This document shows, piece by piece, positions 7,575 through 17,085 of a stretch of 64,000 nt of DNA. The position numbers and the translations under genes are program-made. How positions within the stretch are numbered: the stretch's first letter is position 1; each line of letters starts with the position of its first letter. Where the stretch lies: contig CAKNXK010000027.1 in the NCBI GenBank assembly GCA_932182025.1, forward strand, positions 1-64,000, in the 5' to 3' direction. The stretch comes from an uncultured Candidatus Melainabacteria bacterium. Lineage in GTDB: Bacteria; Cyanobacteriota; Vampirovibrionia; Gastranaerophilales; Gastranaerophilaceae. A model generated the notes under the pieces. That model was not told the origin of the DNA. It worked only from the letters and a program-made list of their open reading frames with translations, and searched no databases.

Positions 7575-9827
7575 GTGCAGAATAGTTTGAATAAGGAAGG
7601 GAACATTGTAGAATTTCTTTCAAAGCCTATTAATGAAGCTAAGAAAGGTGTTTCTATACCAAGCGAATTATCAAAATCAGCATTTGTTACTCCACTAAAA
7701 GCAAGTGCTATAAGTGTTATTAAAAAAGATGGTACAAAAGAACATTTTGATAACTTAAAAATCATTAACGCTGTAAAAAAATCAGCTGCCAGAGCACTGG
7801 TTAATTTTACAGATGAAGAATTGAAAGAAATCTGTGATTTTGTAGATAATAATATTGTAAGAATGAATAAACAAGATGTGTCTATCGCTGATATGCACAA
7901 CCTTGTTGAAAGCGCTTTGGAACACTTATATCCAAAAGTTGCTGACAGCTACAGAAACTACAGAAATTACAAACAGGATTTCGTACATATGCTAGACAAA
8001 GTTTATCAAGAATCTCAAAGAATTATGTACATTGGCGACAAGGAAAATTCTAACGCTGATTCAACTCTTGTTTCAACAAAACGTTCATTAATCTTTAATG
8101 AATTAAACAAAGAATTATACAAAAAATTCTTCTTAACAGTTGATGAATTACAAGCTATCAGAGACGGTTACATTTATATCCACGATATGTCTGCAAGACG
8201 CGACACAATGAACTGTTGTTTATTTGATGTTGCATCAGTGCTTAAAGGCGGCTTCGAAATGGGTAACCTTTGGTACAACGAACCAAAATCCCTTGATGTA
8301 GCATTTGACGTAATCGGTGATATCGTAATGGCAGCTGCAAGCCAACAATATGGCGGATTTACCGTTCCTGAGGTTGATAAAATTCTTGCACCTTATGCTG
8401 AAAAAACATTTGAAAGACAAAATAATAAATATTTATGCTTAGGTTTGTCCTTTGAAAAAGCGAGAGAAGCAGCTATGGCTGATGTTCAAAAAGATTTTGA
8501 ACAAGGTTTCCAGGGTTGGGAATACAAATTCAATACAGTAGCTTCATCACGCGGTGATTATCCGTTTATTACCGTTACAGCCGGTTTAGGCACAAGCGAA
8601 TATGAAAAAATGGCAACATTGGCTATGCTTAAAATCCGTATGGGCGGACAGGGTAAAAAAGAATGCAAAAAACCGGTATTATTCCCTAAAATAGTTTTCT
8701 TATATGATGAAAACATTCATGGCGAAGGAAAAGTTAATTATGACTTATTCAAAGCTGGTGTTGAATGTTCTAAAAAAACTATGTATCCAGATTGGTTAAG
8801 CTTATCAGGCGAAGGCTATGTTGCAAGTATGTACAAACAATACGGCAGAGTAGTTTCACCTATGGGATGCAGAGCTTTCTTATCACCTTGGTATGAAAGA
8901 GGCGGAATAAAACCTGCTGATGAAAACGACAAACCAATCTTTGTAGGTCGTTTCAATATCGGTGCAATCAGCTTACACTTGCCTATGATTTATGCTAAAG
9001 CTAAAAAAGAAAGCAAAGATTTTTATGAAGTTCTTGATTACTATATGGAATTAATCAGACAACTCCATATCAGAACTTATGAATATTTAGGAGAAATGAA
9101 AGCTTCAGTTAACCCTCTTGCTTACTGCGAAGGCGGGTTCTTAGGCGGACATTTGGGTATCCATGATAAGATTAAACCGCTTCTAAAATCAGCTACGGCT
9201 TCATTCGGTATTACTGCATTAAATGAATTGCAGCAGCTTCATAACGGCAAATCTCTTGTTGAAGATGGTGCTTTTGCAATTGAAGTTATGGAGTACATTA
9301 ACAAGAAAGTTAATGAATTCAAAGAAGCAGACGGTTGGTTATATGCTTTATATGGAACACCTGCTGAAAACTTATGCGGATTACAGGTTAAACAATTCCG
9401 TAAAAAATATGGTGTGGTTTCAAATGTGTCTGATAAACCTTATGTTTCAAACTCATTCCACTGCCACGTAAGTGAAAACATCAGCCCTATTGAAAAACAG
9501 GATTGTGAAAAACGTTTCTGGGATTTGATGAACGGCGGTAAGATTCAGTATGTAAAATATCCGATTGATTATAATACAGAAGCTGTTGAAACATTGATTT
9601 TAAGAGCAATGGATATGGGATTTTATGAAGGGGTTAACCTTTCACTTTCATACTGTGATGATTGTGGACATCAGGAATTGAATATGGATGTTTGTCCAAA
9701 ATGCGGCAGCAGAAACTTAACTAAGATTGACCGAATGAACGGTTATTTATCTTATTCAAGAGTTAAGGGTGATTCGAGACTTGCAGATCACAAAATGGAA
9801 GAAATCAAAGACAGAGTTTCAATGTAA
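7575..9827 (+). CDS. nrdD: Anaerobic ribonucleoside-triphosphate reductase (class III)
   Basis: NrdD makes deoxyribonucleotides by glycyl-radical chemistry in strict anaerobes. An N-terminal ATP-cone (about residues 35-130, SVIKKDGTKEHFDNLKIINA) is followed by the catalytic barrel. A four-cysteine zinc site (CDDCGHQELNMDVCPKCG) and the glycyl-radical loop RMNGYL lie near the C-terminus; the radical Gly is 27 residues from the end. The start is GTG at 7575, 9 nt after AGGAGG; the TTG at 7566 would abut the Shine-Dalgarno. The activase gene nrdG is not adjacent. This gene is the clearest sign of an anaerobic lifestyle. Confidence 0.93.
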   Translation: MQNSLNKEGNIVEFLSKPINEAKKGVSIPSELSKSAFVTPLKASAISVIKKDGTKEHFDNLKIINAVKKSAARALVNFTDEELKEICDFVDNNIVRMNKQDVSIADMHNLVESALEHLYPKVADSYRNYRNYKQDFVHMLDKVYQESQRIMYIGDKENSNADSTLVSTKRSLIFNELNKELYKKFFLTVDELQAIRDGYIYIHDMSARRDTMNCCLFDVASVLKGGFEMGNLWYNEPKSLDVAFDVIGDIVMAAASQQYGGFTVPEVDKILAPYAEKTFERQNNKYLCLGLSFEKAREAAMADVQKDFEQGFQGWEYKFNTVASSRGDYPFITVTAGLGTSEYEKMATLAMLKIRMGGQGKKECKKPVLFPKIVFLYDENIHGEGKVNYDLFKAGVECSKKTMYPDWLSLSGEGYVASMYKQYGRVVSPMGCRAFLSPWYERGGIKPADENDKPIFVGRFNIGAISLHLPMIYAKAKKESKDFYEVLDYYMELIRQLHIRTYEYLGEMKASVNPLAYCEGGFLGGHLGIHDKIKPLLKSATASFGITALNELQQLHNGKSLVEDGAFAIEVMEYINKKVNEFKEADGWLYALYGTPAENLCGLQVKQFRKKYGVVSNVSDKPYVSNSFHCHVSENISPIEKQDCEKRFWDLMNGGKIQYVKYPIDYNTEAVETLILRAMDMGFYEGVNLSLSYCDDCGHQELNMDVCPKCGSRNLTKIDRMNGYLSYSRVKGDSRLADHKMEEIKDRVSM

Positions 9828-9828
9828 A

Positions 9829-9856
9829 AAAAAGGAGCTTTAAAGCTCCTTTTTTA
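9829..9856. terminator. Bidirectional terminator
   Basis: AAAAAGGAGCTTT pairs with AAAGCTCCTTTTT between the convergent nrdD and GNAT-like genes. T runs on both strands suit termination either way. Confidence 0.75.
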
Positions 9857-10690
9857 CATACTAAATAATTTTTCAAGATTCTCTATAGGTAACATCATAG
9901 CATAATGTCCACCTTTTATTTCATTTGGGGATTCTGCTCTGATTCCCGTTTTTTCAGCTTCCTTTAACAAGGTAGTCAATCTGTTTGCTTCCTCTGTATT
10001 AATATGCCCCAACTCCTCTCCATCATATGGTCTAAAGCCACATTTATAATGAAAGCAATGTGCATTAAAATCTGCATCAAGTCCGACCCTTCCGTTATAC
10101 CCTAAATCTAAACTTCTTTGTGCAATTATTTTATGTAATTGCGTACCAGCACCTGATTTATATGATTCCATATAATCAATGTATATCCCTCCATTGGAAA
10201 AATACCCATTTTCTCTATACATCATTCTTCTTGTATTTCTACTTATATCTCCATTCCATATAGCTTCTATTATATTAGCATCATCTGGATAACCGCAACA
10301 AAGAGGATGTGAGAAATTATCACAATTTTTGACTCCAATATCTGCATACCCAGCATATTCACCATCAATATTTAAAACAAGACGTCTATCTGATTTTTTG
10401 CCAATATAATCATAAATATTATATTCGCAAAGATGTTCTACCCCCATTTTGTCTTTATATGTATAACTTCCTATTACTTCGTTTGTTTCTTTATTAACTG
10501 ATTGCTTAAAATTCCTGACATATTTACTCAATTTGTTTGGGGAAGTAATTTGTAAAACATCACTCTTTATGGTTGGTGCTAATCTTAACTCTGAAATATT
10601 AACTTTCACAGGACTAGTTGCAAGCAAGCTTCTTTCACTTGTTTTCGTCCAAGCATTAATGAATTTTAATCCTGCTTTTTCTAATCCCAT
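9854..10690 (-). CDS. GNAT-like acetyltransferase-fold protein
   Basis: The C-terminal half resembles a GNAT N-acetyltransferase: SGAGTQLHKIIAQRSLDLGY looks like the acetyl-CoA-binding loop and helix (motif A), followed by GRVGLDADFNAHCFHYKCGF, which resembles the strand-helix of motif B. The N-terminal half matches nothing I recognise. The start at 10690 (MGLEKAGLKFINAW) is preferred because AAGGGG precedes it; the longer reading from 10762 runs into the promoter of the divergent toxin gene. The product has 278 residues and no signal peptide. The substrate is unknown. Confidence 0.6.
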   Translation of the reverse strand: MGLEKAGLKFINAWTKTSERSLLATSPVKVNISELRLAPTIKSDVLQITSPNKLSKYVRNFKQSVNKETNEVIGSYTYKDKMGVEHLCEYNIYDYIGKKSDRRLVLNIDGEYAGYADIGVKNCDNFSHPLCCGYPDDANIIEAIWNGDISRNTRRMMYRENGYFSNGGIYIDYMESYKSGAGTQLHKIIAQRSLDLGYNGRVGLDADFNAHCFHYKCGFRPYDGEELGHINTEEANRLTTLLKEAEKTGIRAESPNEIKGGHYAMMLPIENLEKLFSM

Positions 10691-10762
10691 AATTCCCCTT
10701 AATTTACGTATATTTATATAAAGTATTTTCCCTCTCAAAAATTGCCTTAAGCATTTTATCAA

Positions 10763-10791
10763 TTGACAATATGTCCTGTATACAGTACAAT
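10763..10791 (+). promoter_or_regulatory. Promoter and operator of the higBA pair
   Basis: TTGACA (10763-10768), 17 nt and TACAAT (10786-10791) form a near-consensus promoter. The perfect palindrome CTGTATACAG (10776-10785) fills the spacer, where a bound antitoxin would block polymerase. The -10 ends 6 nt before the toxin ATG. Confidence 0.7.
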
Positions 10792-10797
10792 ATAATT

Positions 10798-11115
10798 ATG
10801 GATCATTACGTAATTGAATATTTAGTATTATCAAACGGCAAAGCTCCCATCATTGAATGGTTAAATTCTTTAGATAGTATTACAAGAAAACGCATAAATC
10901 AAAGAATATTGAGAATAGAAGATGGCAACTTTGGTGATTGCAAGAAACTATCAGAAGATATATCTGAATTACGTTTTACTTTTGGCAAAGGTTATAGAGT
11001 CTATTACACCGAAGAAAACAATAAAATAATTTTACTTATTAATGGTGGTGACAAGTCAAAACAATCCAAAGACATAGAAAAAGCAAAGGAACTTCTTAAA
11101 CAATGGAGGGGGTAA
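10798..11115 (+). CDS. higB: RelE/ParE-superfamily toxin, HigB-like
   Basis: This 105-residue protein matches the HigB-like addiction-module killer group: APIIEWLNSLDSITRKRINQRI, then ELRFTFGKGYRVYYTEENNKIILLINGGDKSKQ, the usual core strands and C-terminal basic stretch. Such toxins usually cleave mRNA on the ribosome. The ATG at 10798 is chosen because the promoter -10 ends 6 nt before it; the upstream ATG at 10771 lies inside the promoter. The mRNA is predicted leaderless. The antitoxin gene follows after 52 nt, toxin first, as in other higBA loci. Confidence 0.85.
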   Translation: MDHYVIEYLVLSNGKAPIIEWLNSLDSITRKRINQRILRIEDGNFGDCKKLSEDISELRFTFGKGYRVYYTEENNKIILLINGGDKSKQSKDIEKAKELLKQWRG

Positions 11116-11167
11116 ATGCATCTCCATTTGCATAGAAAATTACCAACTAGATTAGAAAGGAACATAA

Positions 11168-11464
11168 ATGAAAAAAACAGGTTCTTTTAACGAATATATT
11201 TTAAACGATTTAAAAACAGATGAAGACATCAAAGAATGGATAAACATTGGCTTTCAAGAATTTTTACAAGACAATGATTTGAATGCTTTTGTAAAAGCTT
11301 TAGAATATGCCGTCCGAGCTAAGGATTCTATTTTAGGAATGTCTAAAAAAACAGGAATTTCAAGAAGTAATCTTTATGCAATTTTTAATGGTGAACAACA
11401 ACCACAATTATCTACTGCTTTAAAAATTATTAAAGAATTAGGTTATACCGTACAAGTTGCGTAG
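11168..11464 (+). CDS. higA: HigA-like antitoxin with helix-turn-helix
   Basis: This 98-residue protein has an N-terminal segment (MKKTGSFNEYILNDLKTDED) that probably wraps the toxin, and a C-terminal XRE-type HTH (SILGMSKKTGISRSNLYAIF then QQPQLSTALKIIKELGY). This is the standard layout of probable addiction-module antidote proteins. AGAAAGGA precedes the ATG. It should neutralise HigB and repress the promoter through the CTGTATACAG palindrome; that site assignment is inferred. Confidence 0.85.
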   Translation: MKKTGSFNEYILNDLKTDEDIKEWINIGFQEFLQDNDLNAFVKALEYAVRAKDSILGMSKKTGISRSNLYAIFNGEQQPQLSTALKIIKELGYTVQVA

Positions 11465-11472
11465 ATTTTTAT

Positions 11473-12138
11473 TTATAGTTTTTTTAAAAGATTTTCTACA
11501 ATAATCCAATCTGATTCTTCGTCAATTTCGTAAGCTGTTTCAGGCGGAAGTTCGTATGCAATAATTTTTCCTGACAAACGACATTTATCACGCATAATAT
11601 TTTCAACAGAATTAATATAACATGCGCCGTTTTCTGCTATAATACCCTGAAACTCCTGTCTGCGCGGGCGGTTGCGATAATCATAATTAATAGGTTCTAC
11701 TCCGTTTTTTCCTTCTATCCAATGGAATTGTTTTTCTCTTACCCCTGAGAAAACAGAATCTGCATCAGAATTTTTCAGAGTATCAAACATGCCATCAATA
11801 TGCTCGGATTTTAGCAATGGTGAAGTTGCTTGTATCAAAATAAAATTACCGGAACCATCTCTACCCTCAAGATATTCAAGCATTACACTTTCTGTAGACG
11901 ATGCGTCTTGCGCATTTTCGGGGTTTCTGTCATAGACTTCCAACTTAGAAAATCCGAAAGATAAAACAGTTTGTTTAATCTCTTCTTTATCCGTTGCAAT
12001 AACCAATTTATCCACACATTTTGCTTCTTGTGCAGCCTTTGCTGTCCAATACACAAGCGGTTTACCGTTTAATAGTTTAATATTTTTCAGAGGAATTGAT
12101 TTACTTCCTCCGCGCACGGGAATAAAAGCTATGTTCAC
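11473..12138 (-). CDS. Acylneuraminate-type cytidylyltransferase
   Basis: This 221-residue protein is a CMP-sugar synthetase of the NeuA/PseF/KdsB fold, activating a nonulosonic or related acid sugar with CTP. Its signature is IPVRGGSKSIPLKNIKLLNG at residues 6-25, then QATSPLLKSEHIDG, FHWIEG and the late ENGACYI. The start is GTG; the panE stop and this start share GTGA, so translation is coupled. It ends the leftward operon from ftsI. The particular sugar is unknown; no NeuB-like synthase lies in the window. Confidence 0.85.
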   Translation of the reverse strand: MNIAFIPVRGGSKSIPLKNIKLLNGKPLVYWTAKAAQEAKCVDKLVIATDKEEIKQTVLSFGFSKLEVYDRNPENAQDASSTESVMLEYLEGRDGSGNFILIQATSPLLKSEHIDGMFDTLKNSDADSVFSGVREKQFHWIEGKNGVEPINYDYRNRPRRQEFQGIIAENGACYINSVENIMRDKCRLSGKIIAYELPPETAYEIDEESDWIIVENLLKKL

Positions 12139-13007
12139 GATTTATCCTCCAGAATTTTGATTAAATCATAAAGAGTTTGATTATAAGGAGTTGCTATTCC
12201 AAATCGCTGCCCGCGTTTAATAATTTCTCCCGCAAAAATATCAACTTCAGTTTTTCTACCTGCAAGAATATCCTGTAACATAGAAGTTTTCCCGTCATCA
12301 ACCATTTGAGATAGCGCAATAAATGCATCTTTTTCAAGGTTTTCTAACCCCTTAACTCCACTTGCTTCGCCAATTTGACGAACTTCTGAGATAAGTTTTT
12401 TAGCAAATTTTTTAAACTTATCGCTGCGTTTCATCTCGCCAAAAGTCAGGTTCAAAACAGCAGAAGTTTGGTTTGAAAAAATATTCATTGTAAATTTTAG
12501 CCACAAAGAATAGATAATATCTTCTGGAATTTCATAATCAATATGCTTTTCTTTAAAGAATTTTTCTAATCTTGCATTTTTACCAAAAACAATTCTTCCT
12601 ACTCCGTCCTGAGTTACTGAATTATAGGTTCTTACAGCACTATGTCCAATAAAATAAGCAGGAATAACTTTATCGTTTCCATAAACCGAGGCAATTTTTT
12701 CTTCGCTTGAAATTCCGTTAAGCAGTGAAATAATAATTGTATTTTCACCAACAAAGTTTTTAATATAAGAAATAGCTGATTCTAATCCGGAAGCCTTTGT
12801 TGAAACAATAATTAAATCAGCATTCCAAGAAGCAGTTGGCAAAATATAATCCAAATTTACCTTTTCCCCATTCAGTAACGGCGGATTTTTCTTAAATTTT
12901 TCAAGACGTGTTTCATCAACAAGAATTTTTAACTCACAAACATCTTTCAATTTGCTTGCATAAGTTAAACCGACAGCTCCAAGCCCGCAAATAACTACTT
13001 TGTCCAT
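12135..13007 (-). CDS. panE: 2-dehydropantoate 2-reductase family protein
   Basis: This 290-residue protein starts with a Rossmann motif VVICGLGAVGLTYASKL and has the ApbA/PanE C-terminal helical domain (KFTMNIFSNQTSAVLNLTFGEM; the family Lys and Asn are present; TEVDIFAGEIIKRGQRFGI). PanE makes pantoate with NADPH in the coenzyme A pathway. It overlaps nagA upstream by 13 nt and the cytidylyltransferase by 4 nt. The cell-wall and sugar context is unusual for PanE, so a related ketoacid reductase role remains possible. Confidence 0.8.
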   Translation of the reverse strand: MDKVVICGLGAVGLTYASKLKDVCELKILVDETRLEKFKKNPPLLNGEKVNLDYILPTASWNADLIIVSTKASGLESAISYIKNFVGENTIIISLLNGISSEEKIASVYGNDKVIPAYFIGHSAVRTYNSVTQDGVGRIVFGKNARLEKFFKEKHIDYEIPEDIIYSLWLKFTMNIFSNQTSAVLNLTFGEMKRSDKFKKFAKKLISEVRQIGEASGVKGLENLEKDAFIALSQMVDDGKTSMLQDILAGRKTEVDIFAGEIIKRGQRFGIATPYNQTLYDLIKILEDKS

Positions 13008-13855
13008 ACAATCTCTCCAACAGGCTCAATTCCATGATAGTGATAAACATTTTCAATATATTCAGGCTTAAATAAATCTAATTTAATCAGACGTTTTACT
13101 ATTCCATCCAAAAGTGTTGTACTGCCGGCAATTGTACCGTCAGCAGAAGTCGCTTTTTCTCCGTCATAATAGATTTTTGAGTCTGCAAAAATAGTTTCCT
13201 TCATATCACTATGAGTAATCGGTAAAGCGTCACTAATTAAAATAACCTTGTCTTTTGCTTTAAAAACAAGCTTAAGAGCATCGTCACTAACATGAACCCC
13301 GTCAGCAATAATTTCTGTATAAACATCATCTACTAAAGCGGAAAGCGCTGTGCTTTTCCCTCTATGAGAAATCCCTGACATTGCATTAAACAAATGAGTC
13401 ACTCCGTCAACCTTAGACAAATCACCGCCGACACAGTGTCCTGCCTGAACTTTAACTCCTTTGGATTTTAAATAATCAATCAATCCTTCATCTAACTCGG
13501 GTGCCAAGGTAACAATCTTTATAAACTCGTCTTCAATCAGTTTATAATTTTCAATCGTTAATGACAGAAAGTGTTCAGGGTTATGAATTCCTTTTTTCTC
13601 AGGGTTGATAAAAATTCCCTCAAGATGAATACCTAATATTGATTTAGAACTTTTTGCAGCTTCTTTGATTACTGAAATCCGGCGTTTAATATTCTCAACA
13701 CTATCCGTCACAAGAGTCGGGAAAAAAAATCCGATTCCGCGCTCACGAAGTTTCTCTGCAACACGCAAAACATCATTTACCTCTGCCTTATTGAAATCTA
13801 TTCCAAATGCACCGTGCAAATGCTGTTCTACTAATAAAGGTGTTTTAATTACCAT
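12995..13855 (-). CDS. nagA: Short NagA-like N-acetylglucosamine-6-phosphate deacetylase
   Basis: The amidohydrolase motifs of NagA are visible in order: EQHLHGAFGIDF (residues 9-20), GIHLEGIFINPEKKGIHNP with the metal-ligand Glu, AGHC, THLFNAMSG, ADGVHV and ISDALP with the catalytic Asp. The known enzyme removes acetate from GlcNAc-6-phosphate in wall and amino-sugar recycling. At 286 residues it is about 90 shorter than usual and appears to lack the N-terminal strand domain before HxHG. It overlaps murE by 11 nt, so it is made together with peptidoglycan enzymes. Activity is probable because the active-site motifs are intact. Confidence 0.8.
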   Translation of the reverse strand: MVIKTPLLVEQHLHGAFGIDFNKAEVNDVLRVAEKLRERGIGFFFPTLVTDSVENIKRRISVIKEAAKSSKSILGIHLEGIFINPEKKGIHNPEHFLSLTIENYKLIEDEFIKIVTLAPELDEGLIDYLKSKGVKVQAGHCVGGDLSKVDGVTHLFNAMSGISHRGKSTALSALVDDVYTEIIADGVHVSDDALKLVFKAKDKVILISDALPITHSDMKETIFADSKIYYDGEKATSADGTIAGSTTLLDGIVKRLIKLDLFKPEYIENVYHYHGIEPVGEIVWTK

Positions 13856-15308
13856 AGAAGATTTCTCTTACTTTTTCTCTATCATCAAAATGAATTGTTT
13901 CATCAGCTAAAATTTGATAATCTTCATGCCCTTTACCTGCTACAAGAACAACATCATTAGCATTAGCCAATTTGTAAGCTTCTTTAATAGCAAGTTCTCT
14001 ATCAGGTTCAACAATAACTTCATTCACACTCTTGAACCCTGCAAGAATATCTGTAATAATTTGCTGCGGGTTTTCACTTCTTGGATTATCACTTGTAACA
14101 ATAACCTTATCAGCAAATTTTTCTGCAATCGCACCCATTTTCGGACGTTTTGTAGCATCTCTGTCACCACCGCATCCGAATATGCAAATAAGCTTAGCAC
14201 CCTCAGATGTAATTTCTCTTGCTGCATTAAGCACATTTTCTAATCCATCAGGCGTATGAGCATAGTCAACAATTACAGTTGGTTTTGTTACAACAACCTC
14301 AAATCTTCCTGCCACTCCCGGAATTTTCTCTAAAACACGGATTGATTTTTCAATATCAAATCCAAGAGCCAAAGCTGTCGTAATAGCAGCAAGAACATTA
14401 TAAACAGAGAACATACCGTTCATTGAAAGATTAGTTTTATATTCCTTACCTTTAACAATACAAGTGAAAGACGCACCGTCATTATCAAAACTAATGTCTT
14501 TTGCCATAACATCGGCTTTTCCTGTAACACCATAAGTATAAGTGTTTACACCGGTAGAAATTACTTCTTTAAATTTGTCAGCATATTCATCGTCATTATT
14601 AATTACAGCAAAATCACCTGTTACAAGTTCAGAGAATAACATAGCTTTTGCTTTGAAATAATTATTCATTGTAATATGAAAATCTAAATGGTCTTGAGTT
14701 AAGTTAGTTAAAACCGCACCATTAAAATCAACATAATCAACTCTATGCTGTACCAAAGAATGAGAAGAAACCTCCATTACAACATTATCAATACATTTTT
14801 CGTTAATATTCCACAAAAGTTCTTGTAATTCAGGAGCTTGTGGAGTTGTGTGTTTAGCATCTCTATACTCATCATCACTAAAAAATTTGTGTCCCAATGT
14901 ACCTATAAGCGCACATTTTTGCTCAAATGCTTCATAGAGTTTTTGGATAAGATGAGTTACAGTAGTCTTTCCGTTGGTTCCTGTAACACCAATCATATTA
15001 AGTTTTCTGGAAGGATTAGCAAAGAATTCACTTGAAATTTTTGCAATCATTTCTTCTGTAGAAGAAACAACAATCTGCGGGGCATCAACGCTTAATCGTC
15101 TTTCTACAACACAAGCAACCGCGCCATTTGCAAGAGCTTCTTCCGCGTATTCATGCCCATCAACATGTTCTCCAGTTAAACAAATAAACAAATCACCAGG
15201 CTCAACTCGTTTTGAATTATATTTAATACCTTCTATTTCTTCATCATAATCTTCAATTCCGACTAATTCTATAAAATCCAACTCTTTAATTAAATTTCCT
15301 AATCTCAT
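13845..15308 (-). CDS. murE: UDP-MurNAc-tripeptide synthetase (diaminopimelate type)
   Basis: This 487-residue Mur ligase has the ATP loop GVTGTNGKTTVTHLI, the substrate residues TTPQAPELQ and the C-terminal signature SDNPRSENP. DNPR marks meso-diaminopimelate rather than lysine specificity, so the wall is Gram-negative type. It adds the third stem-peptide residue to UDP-MurNAc-Ala-Glu in the cytoplasm. It starts 3 nt after the ftsI stop and overlaps nagA downstream. Confidence 0.95.
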   Translation of the reverse strand: MRLGNLIKELDFIELVGIEDYDEEIEGIKYNSKRVEPGDLFICLTGEHVDGHEYAEEALANGAVACVVERRLSVDAPQIVVSSTEEMIAKISSEFFANPSRKLNMIGVTGTNGKTTVTHLIQKLYEAFEQKCALIGTLGHKFFSDDEYRDAKHTTPQAPELQELLWNINEKCIDNVVMEVSSHSLVQHRVDYVDFNGAVLTNLTQDHLDFHITMNNYFKAKAMLFSELVTGDFAVINNDDEYADKFKEVISTGVNTYTYGVTGKADVMAKDISFDNDGASFTCIVKGKEYKTNLSMNGMFSVYNVLAAITTALALGFDIEKSIRVLEKIPGVAGRFEVVVTKPTVIVDYAHTPDGLENVLNAAREITSEGAKLICIFGCGGDRDATKRPKMGAIAEKFADKVIVTSDNPRSENPQQIITDILAGFKSVNEVIVEPDRELAIKEAYKLANANDVVLVAGKGHEDYQILADETIHFDDREKVREIFYGN

Positions 15309-15311
15309 AAT

Positions 15312-17045
15312 CTATCCTTTTTTATTTGTAAACTTGTCAGGCTGCAAGTTCAGAATATGCGTAACCTGTGTTGAAACTTCTTTAAAAATAGGAGCCGCAA
15401 CAGTATTACCCCAGATTTCACCGCCCTGTGCAGAGTCAACTATTACATATATTAATACTTGCGGATCACTTGCAGGCAAATAACCTACAATCGAGGTATA
15501 CATTTTGTTTGTGTAACCGCTTCCATCTTCTTTTGGCTTAATTGATGTACCTGTTTTCGCAGCAATATTATAATTATCCATTTTTATAGTAGATTTACTA
15601 TGATTAATACTTTCAGTCAAAATTTGTGTAAGCATTCTTGCATGTTCGGGAGTCATAACCTGAGTATGCTTAACTTTTATCGCTTCTTCTTCCGGTGAAT
15701 ATTTTATAACATGCGGCGTAACTCTGACTCCGTCATTTGCAATAGCAGACACCGCTGAAACCATCTGAATAGCCGTTACAGAAGTACCATAACCATAACC
15801 CATTGTTGCATGATCGGAAATATCCCATTTTCTTGCAGGTTTTAAAATCCCAACAGATTCGCCCGGTAAATCAATACCTGTTTTTTCACCATAGCCGAAT
15901 TTTTTAAGCATTCCATAAAACTCATCTCTATTCATCATTTGAGCAACTTTTACAGAAGCAACGTTACTTGAATGTTCAAATAAGTATACTAAATCAATCC
16001 AACCGGGATTTGGTCTTCTTGCGTAATCATAGTTTTTGATTTCCCAACCTGCAATTTTGATTTTCCCTGTATCTTCAATTTTTGAGTTTCTATTGATTTT
16101 TCCAAGTTCCATTGCAGAAGCAACTGTGATTGTTTTAAAAGTTGAACCAGGAGGAAATACATCTGTCAAAGTCCAGTTCTTACGTTGAAAACTTGAAGTA
16201 GTTTTAAAATTATTAGGGTCAAAGTTAGGATAAACAGCGTACGCTAAAATCTCACCATTACGAGGATTCATAACAATAACAGCGCCCCTGTATGCATTAA
16301 ATTTATGTATTGCTTTCATCAAAGCTTTTTCAGAAACATGCTGCACAGCTGCGTCAATTGTTAAAGTTACATCTTTACCTTTAGGTGCAACTGTAGCCGA
16401 AACAGGGTCTGTTGTAATATTATAGATTACTTTACCTCTTGGAGTGATTTCCAAATCGCTTCCTTTTGTAACACTTTCAAGCTTATCTTTTGCAGTATAT
16501 TCAACACCAGAAGCCTCATCAGCATCAAAGTTATAGTACCCGAGAACATGCGCAGCCAGTGAACCCTGAGGATAAGTTCTAATACTCTTTTTATCCATTG
16601 GGATTTCACGCAGATTCAATTTAGCAATTTTATCACGGGTTTGTCTGTCAACATTCTTTTTTAAAGAAATCAAAGGGTCTTTTTGTTTAAGTTTTTCTAC
16701 AAGATTTACATAAGGAATATTCAAAATAGGTGATAAAAGCTCAGCAAGCTCTTCCGGAGTATGAACAAAATCATCTCTTCTTGCAAAAATATCATAATAA
16801 ACAGTATCAGTAACGAGTTTTATACCGTTTCTGTCATAAATATTACCGCGCATAACAAAAGAATAAGCGCGTCTTTGTTTTTTAGCTTTGTCACGATAAT
16901 GTTTACCGTCAAAAACCTGCACAAAAAGAAGATACAAAACAAATAAAACAATAGCAGACAAAAATATTACCTGAAGCCATAAAATTCTTTCAGAAAACAT
17001 TCTGTTTTTACTTGTTCTGTCTGTATTGCGTATCCTTCTCTCCAT
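15312..17045 (-). CDS. ftsI: Class B penicillin-binding protein (FtsI/PBP2-type transpeptidase)
   Basis: This 577-residue protein has a basic cytoplasmic tail, one membrane helix (about residues 25-45, WLQVIFLSAIVLFVLYLLF), a PBP dimer domain with RGNIYDRNG, and the transpeptidase motifs GSTFK (S-x-x-K), SSN and KTGT. It cross-links septal or elongasome peptidoglycan in the periplasm. Pairing with murE fits the division and cell-wall cluster. TATAAT at 17052-17057 lies 6 nt before the ATG with no clear Shine-Dalgarno, suggesting a leaderless first gene. FtsI versus another class B enzyme is not settled. Confidence 0.9.
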   Translation of the reverse strand: MERRIRNTDRTSKNRMFSERILWLQVIFLSAIVLFVLYLLFVQVFDGKHYRDKAKKQRRAYSFVMRGNIYDRNGIKLVTDTVYYDIFARRDDFVHTPEELAELLSPILNIPYVNLVEKLKQKDPLISLKKNVDRQTRDKIAKLNLREIPMDKKSIRTYPQGSLAAHVLGYYNFDADEASGVEYTAKDKLESVTKGSDLEITPRGKVIYNITTDPVSATVAPKGKDVTLTIDAAVQHVSEKALMKAIHKFNAYRGAVIVMNPRNGEILAYAVYPNFDPNNFKTTSSFQRKNWTLTDVFPPGSTFKTITVASAMELGKINRNSKIEDTGKIKIAGWEIKNYDYARRPNPGWIDLVYLFEHSSNVASVKVAQMMNRDEFYGMLKKFGYGEKTGIDLPGESVGILKPARKWDISDHATMGYGYGTSVTAIQMVSAVSAIANDGVRVTPHVIKYSPEEEAIKVKHTQVMTPEHARMLTQILTESINHSKSTIKMDNYNIAAKTGTSIKPKEDGSGYTNKMYTSIVGYLPASDPQVLIYVIVDSAQGGEIWGNTVAAPIFKEVSTQVTHILNLQPDKFTNKKG

Positions 17046-17085
17046 AGGAGAATTATATCATAATTAGGCATAAATAGGAACAAGT

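Noticed and set aside
7514..7900. 128-residue frame on the minus strand opposite nrdD
   Set aside because: It runs antisense through the nrdD start, has no ribosome binding site and resembles no protein. nrdD on the other strand is certain.
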